The notes under the pieces are model-generated. The model was not told where the DNA came from. It was given only the letters and a program-made list of their open reading frames with translations, and did no database searches. Positions 57,163 through 64,000 of a stretch of DNA of 64,000 nt are shown piece by piece. A program made the translations under genes and the position numbers. Source of the stretch: Longimicrobium sp. (GTDB taxonomy: Bacteria > Gemmatimonadota > Gemmatimonadetes > Longimicrobiales > Longimicrobiaceae); assembly GCF_036388275.1 (NCBI RefSeq), contig NZ_DASVSF010000051.1, positions 62,001 through 126,000 of the forward strand, given 5' to 3'. Position 1 is the first letter of the stretch, and each line of letters opens with the position of its first letter.

Positions 57163-57486
57163 ATGCTCTTCGTAGAGTCGAGTCTATTCGAACGCGCTCG
57201 GAAGGAGTACCTGGCGGATGACGGCCTGCGAGAACTTCAGGCCGTGTTGCTTGCCCGGCCTGACGCGGGCGTGGTGATCCCAGGCACCGGCGGCGTGCGG
57301 AAGCTGCGCTGGAAGGTGGAAGGACGCGGTAAGCGAGGCGGATTGCGGGTCATCTACTACGTCCGCGCGTCGGCGTTTCGCTGCTATCTCCTGCACCTTT
57401 ATTCGAAGAACGTGGAAGAGGACTTGTCGCCCGCCATGCGGAAGGCATTGGCCGCGCTGGTCCATCAAATCGAGGCAGGTGAGTGA
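57163..57486 (+). CDS. RelE/HigB-like toxin (ribosome-dependent mRNA interferase)
   Basis: This 107-residue protein resembles HigB/RelE toxins: FERARKEYLADDGLRELQAV, AGVVIPGTGGVRKLRWKVEG and GGLRVIYYVRASAFRCYLLH with conserved Arg and Lys residues. It is encoded before the antitoxin, as in higBA, with overlapping stop and start. The ATG at 57163 was chosen from the usual length and MLFVESSLF start; the frame is open upstream. Confidence 0.88.
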   Translation: MLFVESSLFERARKEYLADDGLRELQAVLLARPDAGVVIPGTGGVRKLRWKVEGRGKRGGLRVIYYVRASAFRCYLLHLYSKNVEEDLSPAMRKALAALVHQIEAGE

Positions 57487-57782
57487 TGGAGGAAAAGCTG
57501 TTGGACGAGCTGGTTGCCAGCCTGGAAGAAGCCGCCGCTCATTCGCGGGGCGATCTGGATCTTCCCGCCGAGCGGATTCACTTCTTCGGTGAGCCCGATC
57601 CTCGTGAGATACGGGCGCGGCTCGGCATGACGCAGGATCGTTTCGCGGATGCCTTGGGGATCAGTGTAAAGACGCTGCGGAACTGGGAGCAGGGGCGCCG
57701 CGATCCGAGCGGGCCCGCCATGCGCTTGCTGCGCGTCGCCGAGAAGCATCCGGAGATCCTGCTGGAAGCCGCTGCGTCGTAA
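57486..57782 (+). CDS. HigA-like HTH antitoxin
   Basis: This 98-residue Xre-family protein has an HTH (about 38-92, IRARLGMTQDRFADALGISV, TLRNWEQGRRDPSGPAMRLL). Its N-terminal part would bind the toxin. ATG 57486 overlaps the toxin's stop codon. The pair is a standard HigB-HigA module. The antitoxin probably represses its own promoter through the dyad at 57131. Confidence 0.88.
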   Translation: MEEKLLDELVASLEEAAAHSRGDLDLPAERIHFFGEPDPREIRARLGMTQDRFADALGISVKTLRNWEQGRRDPSGPAMRLLRVAEKHPEILLEAAAS

Positions 57783-57826
57783 CCCACCTGCCGGGCAGCG
57801 GGACGAGCCGCCTACGTGGTCTTCAC

Positions 57827-57906
57827 GCGGTGTGTGGCGGATCCCTCAGTCGCTGCAAAGTATGGAGCCACGGCAACTTGTGCGTGGCCGCTCCATCGGG
57901 ATGACA
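57827..57906 (+). repeat. Dispersed repeat family D, copy 3
   Basis: TGTGTGGCGGATCCCTCAGT to GGCCGCTCCATCGGGATGAC. Confidence 0.8.
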
Positions 57907-57937
57907 TCACGGACCGGCAGCGGCGTGCACACGAAGT

Positions 57938-57992
57938 TCTCCCTCTCCCCTGCGAAGCGGGGGAGAGGGCCGGGGAGAGGGGGCTCCCGCGG
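57938..57992. repeat. G/C-rich palindrome, family C
   Basis: CTCTCCCCTGCGAAGCGGGG followed by GAGAGGGCCGGGGAGAGGGG. The rest of 57783-58145 shows nothing else. Confidence 0.75.
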
Positions 57993-58145
57993 CATGCGAC
58001 GCAGCCCGTCGAACCCCGATCGTCCCGGCCCCGTGCCGGAACGGGCGAGGACACCCGGAACCGGCGCACGGTGAACGGGTACGCCTCGGCCGACCACGGC
58101 TCGCATCCCAGCGCTCCGAACCATCCGTCTCCCGGAAGAACTCCG

Positions 58146-58538
58146 ATGAACCTCGTGCGCTACGCCGTTGCCGTGCTCCTCGCCTCGCTGCTCGCCGCGC
58201 CCGCGTACGCCCAGCAGGCCGGCAGCGCCGAAAGCCGTCCGGCCGAGGCTCCGGCCACGCTTGCCAGCGCCGCGCTCCGGCCGCTGCCGCCGGCGCTCAC
58301 CCCGGCGCCCGTGTACGCGCACTCGACCGCTCTCACCGCCCGCCCGCCGTCCACCGCCGCGCACGGGGTGATCGGGGTTGGCGTGGGGGCGCTGGCCGGG
58401 CTCGCGCTCATCGCACTGTCCCCGAATTGCTGGGAAGCGGACTCCATGTGCGGGATCGCCATCCTGCCGATGGCCGGGGTGGGAGCGGTCGTCGGCGGGG
58501 TGGTGGGGCTGGGTGTGGGCGCCATTCGCAACCGCTGA
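58146..58538 (+). CDS. Small exported membrane protein of unknown family
   Basis: This 130-residue protein has a signal peptide ending AAPAYAQQ and two Gly-rich helices (GVIGVGVGALAGLALIAL and LPMAGVGAVVGGVVGLGVGA) with GxxxG repeats, separated by a short loop containing two Cys. The helices resemble Gly-zipper outer-membrane proteins. GGAAG is 7 bp upstream of the chosen start. A terminator follows. Confidence 0.7.
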   Translation: MNLVRYAVAVLLASLLAAPAYAQQAGSAESRPAEAPATLASAALRPLPPALTPAPVYAHSTALTARPPSTAAHGVIGVGVGALAGLALIALSPNCWEADSMCGIAILPMAGVGAVVGGVVGLGVGAIRNR

Positions 58539-58577
58539 GCAACGCCGAGAGCCCCACCCGAAGTACTCCCCACGAAG

Positions 58578-58610
58578 ACGGCCCTCCCCCGCACCGCGGA
58601 GGAGGGCCGT
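58578..58610. terminator. Bidirectional terminator
   Basis: Stem ACGGCCCTCC/GGAGGGCCGT (10 bp, 13-base loop) lies between the convergent small membrane protein and glycogen phosphorylase genes. Confidence 0.7.
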
Positions 58611-58629
58611 CCAGCGTTCCCGCCGAACG

Positions 58630-61104
<2,475 letters not shown>

Positions 61105-61296
61105 CGGCCAGCGGGGAGAGGGCTGCTCAGGGGCCAGCGCCCGCGGGTGTCGCGCGCGGGCGGGCGGGGCGGAACATTGCCGATAAACATCTGAATTGTG
61201 CTACCGGCGGGAACGGCGGGGTGTTCCCCGGGACGAATAAGTTAGAACGAATGACGAATGCGTGAAAGGGTGCGCCGGCGCGCGGCCCACGGACGG

Positions 61297-62523
61297 TTAC
61301 CTGTCCGGCGCCGTGGCCGCCCCGCCCCGCCGCTCGCGGTCCGCCGCGCGGCGGCAGGGGACGGCCAGCAGGAAGCGGGAGCCGGCGGGCGCGTCGAACT
61401 CGGCCCACGCGCGGCCGCCCAGCGACTCCACCGTGTCGCGCACGATGCTGAGCCCCAGGCCGGTGCCCTCTACCCCAGTGATGGTGCCGTGGGCGCGGTA
61501 GAAGCGGGAAAAGAGCTTTTCGCGCGCCTCTTCGGGAACCCCCAGCCCGTTGTCTTCCACCGCGATCACCAGGTCGGCTCCGCCGTCCCCCTGGCGCACG
61601 TCGGCCTTCAGGCGCACCCAGCGGTTGGAGCGCGACGGGTCGGAGTACTTGATGGCGTTCGACACGTAGTTGGTCAGGCACAGCTCCATGGCCCCGGCGT
61701 TCACCTCTACGTCGGGCATGTCCTCGATCACCACCCGCACGTTGCGCGCGCTCGACATCTCGCGAAGCTGCCGGCACACCTCGGCCGCCACGCGGGGCAG
61801 CGGAACGTTGCGCTGGTGGCGCGCGTCGCTATCCATCTTCGACAGCTCCAGCAGGTTCTGCAGCACGTCCTGCATCCCCTCGGCGTTCTGCACCACCATG
61901 GCCGCGAAGCGCGCGCGGCGCTCCGGGTCCGCCGAGATGTCCGGGTCTTCCAGCAGCTGCCCCGCTCCCAGCACCGCGCCGATGCGGTTCTTCAGCTCGT
62001 GGGTGACGGTGCGGTTGAAGCCGCGCAGCCGGTCTTCGCGCTCGCGCACCCGCTCCGACGCCAGCCGCAGGTACTGCGAGGTGGTGAGCTGCTGGATGAT
62101 GGACACGGCGCGGAACAGCCGGTGGGCACAGGCCAGCAGCTCGGCCCGCGTGCACGGGTCGTCGATGTTTTCCACCGTCCGCACCAGGAACGCGAAGAGC
62201 ACGCCGCCCAGGAGCTCGTACTCCTTGAGGATCTCGTGGACGTCGAAGCCCTGCGCGTAGCGCAGCTCGCCCAGCTCCATGGCCTTGCCCACCACCGGCG
62301 ACTCGGCCACGATGTCGACGGCCGGGTTTTCCAGGTAGTCGGCGATGCGGTCCATCAGCAGCGGAACGTGGTTCAGCAGCTCGTCGGTGGGGAATACGGT
62401 GTTGGGGTCGATGTCGACGCGCGCGACGATGCGGTCCAGCCAGCGCCGGGTGAGGTCGTTCCGCTCGCCGCGCATGCGCTCCGCCAGCACGGCGGCAAGC
62501 TTGCAGTTGATGTTTATGTCCAT
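61297..62523 (-). CDS. Sensor histidine kinase with RsbRD_N-like input domain
   Basis: This 408-residue protein has no membrane helix. The N-terminal helical part (about 5-165) resembles the RsbRD_N domain: RMRGERNDLTRRWLDRIVAR, TDELLNHVPLLMDRIADYLE. The HisKA part contains FNRTVTHELKNRIGAVLGAG (His about 196) and the HATPase has YVSNAIKYSDPSRSNRW, VEDNGLGVP and GTGLGLSIVRDTVE. It is a cytoplasmic sensor kinase without an adjacent response regulator; the signal is unknown. Confidence 0.9.
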   Translation of the reverse strand: MDININCKLAAVLAERMRGERNDLTRRWLDRIVARVDIDPNTVFPTDELLNHVPLLMDRIADYLENPAVDIVAESPVVGKAMELGELRYAQGFDVHEILKEYELLGGVLFAFLVRTVENIDDPCTRAELLACAHRLFRAVSIIQQLTTSQYLRLASERVREREDRLRGFNRTVTHELKNRIGAVLGAGQLLEDPDISADPERRARFAAMVVQNAEGMQDVLQNLLELSKMDSDARHQRNVPLPRVAAEVCRQLREMSSARNVRVVIEDMPDVEVNAGAMELCLTNYVSNAIKYSDPSRSNRWVRLKADVRQGDGGADLVIAVEDNGLGVPEEAREKLFSRFYRAHGTITGVEGTGLGLSIVRDTVESLGGRAWAEFDAPAGSRFLLAVPCRRAADRERRGGAATAPDR

Positions 62524-62648
62524 CGCAGGTCGTGCGTCCGGGCCGGGCTGGAAGTTGCTCGTGGCGAAGCACGTTGCGGGCCACGCCCGCGGGACCCTAC
62601 GTTGTGCCGGCGGCCAAGGAATGCCGGGCACCAGAACGCGGTGAGGCA

Positions 62649-62948
62649 ATGCCGGTACGGAGCTTTCTCGACCCCGACGGACGCGAGTGGAACGTCTGGA
62701 GCGTGACGCCCAGCCGCAAGTCGGACCTGTTCCTCCCCGAATCCATGGCCGAGGGCTGGCTGTGCTTCGAGTGCGGCAGCGAAAAGCGCCGCCTTCACCC
62801 GGTCAGCGCCGACTGGGAGGCGCTGGGCGAGCCGGAGCTGCTGGCCCTGTGCATGACCGCCGACCCCGTCGCGCCCCGCCCCGACCGCCGGCCCCGGCCG
62901 GAGCTCGCCCCCGAGCCCCTTCCCGCCACCCAAGCCGCCACCGAATGA
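62649..62948 (+). CDS. Small protein of unknown family with Cys pair
   Basis: This 99-residue protein has a compact first part (VRSFLDPDGREWNVWSVTPS, WLCFECGSEKRRLHPVSADW with CFEC) and a Pro/Arg-rich end. Possibly one half of a zinc site. It is divergent from the kinase and overlaps the next small gene by 4 bp (ATGA). No family recognised. Confidence 0.65.
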   Translation: MPVRSFLDPDGREWNVWSVTPSRKSDLFLPESMAEGWLCFECGSEKRRLHPVSADWEALGEPELLALCMTADPVAPRPDRRPRPELAPEPLPATQAATE

Positions 62949-63154
62949 GCGACAACGAATCGCCCCCGCCAGGGCCGCCGGCCGACGGCACCATCGACGA
63001 GGTGGTGGAGCGCACGCGGAGCATGCTCCGCAAGTCGCGCGACCTGCTACAGTCCTCGCGCGACCTGTTGAACAAGGTGCACCAGCCGGGTTCGCGCGCG
63101 AAGGCGGACTCTGATAAAAAGGAGCAGGGCGGCGACGGGCGTGGATCTCCTTGA
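62945..63154 (+). CDS. Small helical protein of unknown family
   Basis: This 69-residue protein has one amphipathic helix (IDEVVERTRSMLRKSRDLLQ), a polar Lys/Asp/Gly-rich end and no signal. It is translationally coupled to the preceding gene and lies 46 bp before the MBL gene, so the three may form an operon. Confidence 0.55.
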   Translation: MSDNESPPPGPPADGTIDEVVERTRSMLRKSRDLLQSSRDLLNKVHQPGSRAKADSDKKEQGGDGRGSP

Positions 63155-63200
63155 TCCCCGCCCGTTTCGTCCATAACCGGCTCCATCCCGTGCCGAAGAG

Positions 63201-64000
63201 ATGATCCGCACGCTGCTGGCCCCCAACCCGTCACCGATGACGCTGGACGGCACCCGCACCTTTCTCGTGGGGCGCGAGCGGCCGGCCGTCATCGATCCCG
63301 GACCGGCCGACCCGTCGCACCTGGACGCCCTCGCCGCCGCGCTGGAGGGACATCCTCCGGTCGCCATCCTCCTCACCCACGCGCACCCCGACCACGCCGA
63401 CGCGGCCCCGGAGCTGGCCCGGCGCACCGGCGCGCCGGTGATGATGGCCCGCGGCGCCGCCGGTCCCCGCCTGTTCGAGGGCGCCGTCCGGTGGATCGGC
63501 GAGCGGGATCGCGTGGAAACCGACGCCGGCGTGCTGCGCGTGGTGCAGACGCCCGGACATGCGCCGGAGCACGTCGCCTTTCTCCTCGAAGCGAACGGGG
63601 GGGAGGGCGACCGCGCGCTCTTCGCCGGCGACCTGTTCATGGGCGGTGCCGACACCACACTGGTGGCCCCGCCCGAGGGCGACCTGACCGAGTATCTGCG
63701 GTCGCTGGACCGGGTGCAGGGGCTGAACCCGTCCGCCATCCACCCGGCCCACGGACCCACGATCCGGGATCCGCTACCCGCCATCCACCGCTACCGTGCG
63801 CACCGGGCGGAGCGCATCGCCCAGGTGGAGCGCGCGCTGGGCGCAGGCCCCGCGCGTCCGGGCGAGCTGATCGACCGCGTGTACGGGGCGGAGCTCCATC
63901 CGGGGCTGCGCCGCGCCGCGGAGGGGTCGCTGCGCGCCATCCTCCATCACCTGCGGAGCACCGGGCGCGTGCGCGACGAGGCCGGCCGCTTCTCCCTCGC
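63201..64000 (+). CDS. MBL-fold hydrolase, LACTB2-like (3'-truncated)
   Basis: The frame is open from ATG 63201 to the end of the window (266 codons). It begins IRTLLAPNPSPMTLDGTRTF, has ILLTHAHPDHADAAPEL (HxHxDH), QTPGHAPEHVAFLLE and LFAGDLFMGGADTT. The region after about residue 190 (HRYRAHRAERIAQVERALGA) leads into a winged-helix-like end, as in LACTB2 endoribonuclease-like proteins. The stop lies beyond the window. A substrate cannot be assigned. Confidence 0.88.
   Translation, partial: MIRTLLAPNPSPMTLDGTRTFLVGRERPAVIDPGPADPSHLDALAAALEGHPPVAILLTHAHPDHADAAPELARRTGAPVMMARGAAGPRLFEGAVRWIGERDRVETDAGVLRVVQTPGHAPEHVAFLLEANGGEGDRALFAGDLFMGGADTTLVAPPEGDLTEYLRSLDRVQGLNPSAIHPAHGPTIRDPLPAIHRYRAHRAERIAQVERALGAGPARPGELIDRVYGAELHPGLRRAAEGSLRAILHHLRSTGRVRDEAGRFSL

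Overview
The window is GC-rich and gene-dense. SusC/SusD-type outer-membrane proteins, a sigma-54 regulator pair, many periplasmic and outer-membrane proteins and multi-PAS kinases suggest a Gram-negative soil bacterium. I think of Gemmatimonadota, possibly a Longimicrobium relative, but this is inference from protein flavour and not a database result.

Region 1 (1 to about 25.3 kb) reads as an integrated metal and sulfur detoxification island. It opens with the 3' part of a heavy-metal RND pump, a HupE/UreJ-type membrane protein and a membrane-anchored partner. Next come a BlaI/CopY-type repressor with an M56 membrane protease whose tail is rich in His, Met and Cys; a small cupredoxin; an outer-membrane protein; two Met/His-rich exported proteins sharing a C-terminal repeat; and a CopC-CopD fusion. 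A convergent PAS/GAF histidine kinase is followed by a CopB-type copper ATPase and a DUF4198/NTF2-like protein. Three copies of one dyad, (C/T)TTTA-N7-TAAAAT, lie upstream of the repressor, the outer-membrane gene and the ATPase, and suggest one metal-responsive regulon. The second module (18.4-22.7 kb) handles sulfane sulfur: an ArsR/BigR-like repressor, DUF302, a rhodanese membrane protein, a TauE/SafE exporter and a persulfide-dioxygenase-like protein with two rhodanese domains. The ArsR promoter and the rhodanese operon promoter share CAACTATAT over their -10 boxes. A tyrosine recombinase sits at the right edge, next to two tRNA-Met genes. Gene debris (a copD tail, an ArsR tail, a frameshifted EAL domain, a truncated HMA start) is scattered through the island.

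Region 2 (25.3-64 kb) looks like chromosomal backbone: tRNA-Met and tRNA-fMet, ftsB, enolase, nnr, a Minf_1886-family protein, a YigZ-family protein, a BamA-like outer-membrane protein, a TPR protein, two sigma-54 activators, gmhA-like, MBL hydrolases, a VanX-like dipeptidase, a DsbA-like protein, a THUMP methyltransferase, gcvT, a GH10-like lipoprotein, a SusD/SusC pair, a GH3 lipoprotein, a HigBA-type toxin-antitoxin pair, glycogen phosphorylase and an RsbRD_N histidine kinase. The last gene, an LACTB2-like MBL protein, runs off the right edge. Intergenic spaces here carry at least four families of dispersed palindromic repeats. I did not see these in the first 25 kb, which supports a different origin for region 1.
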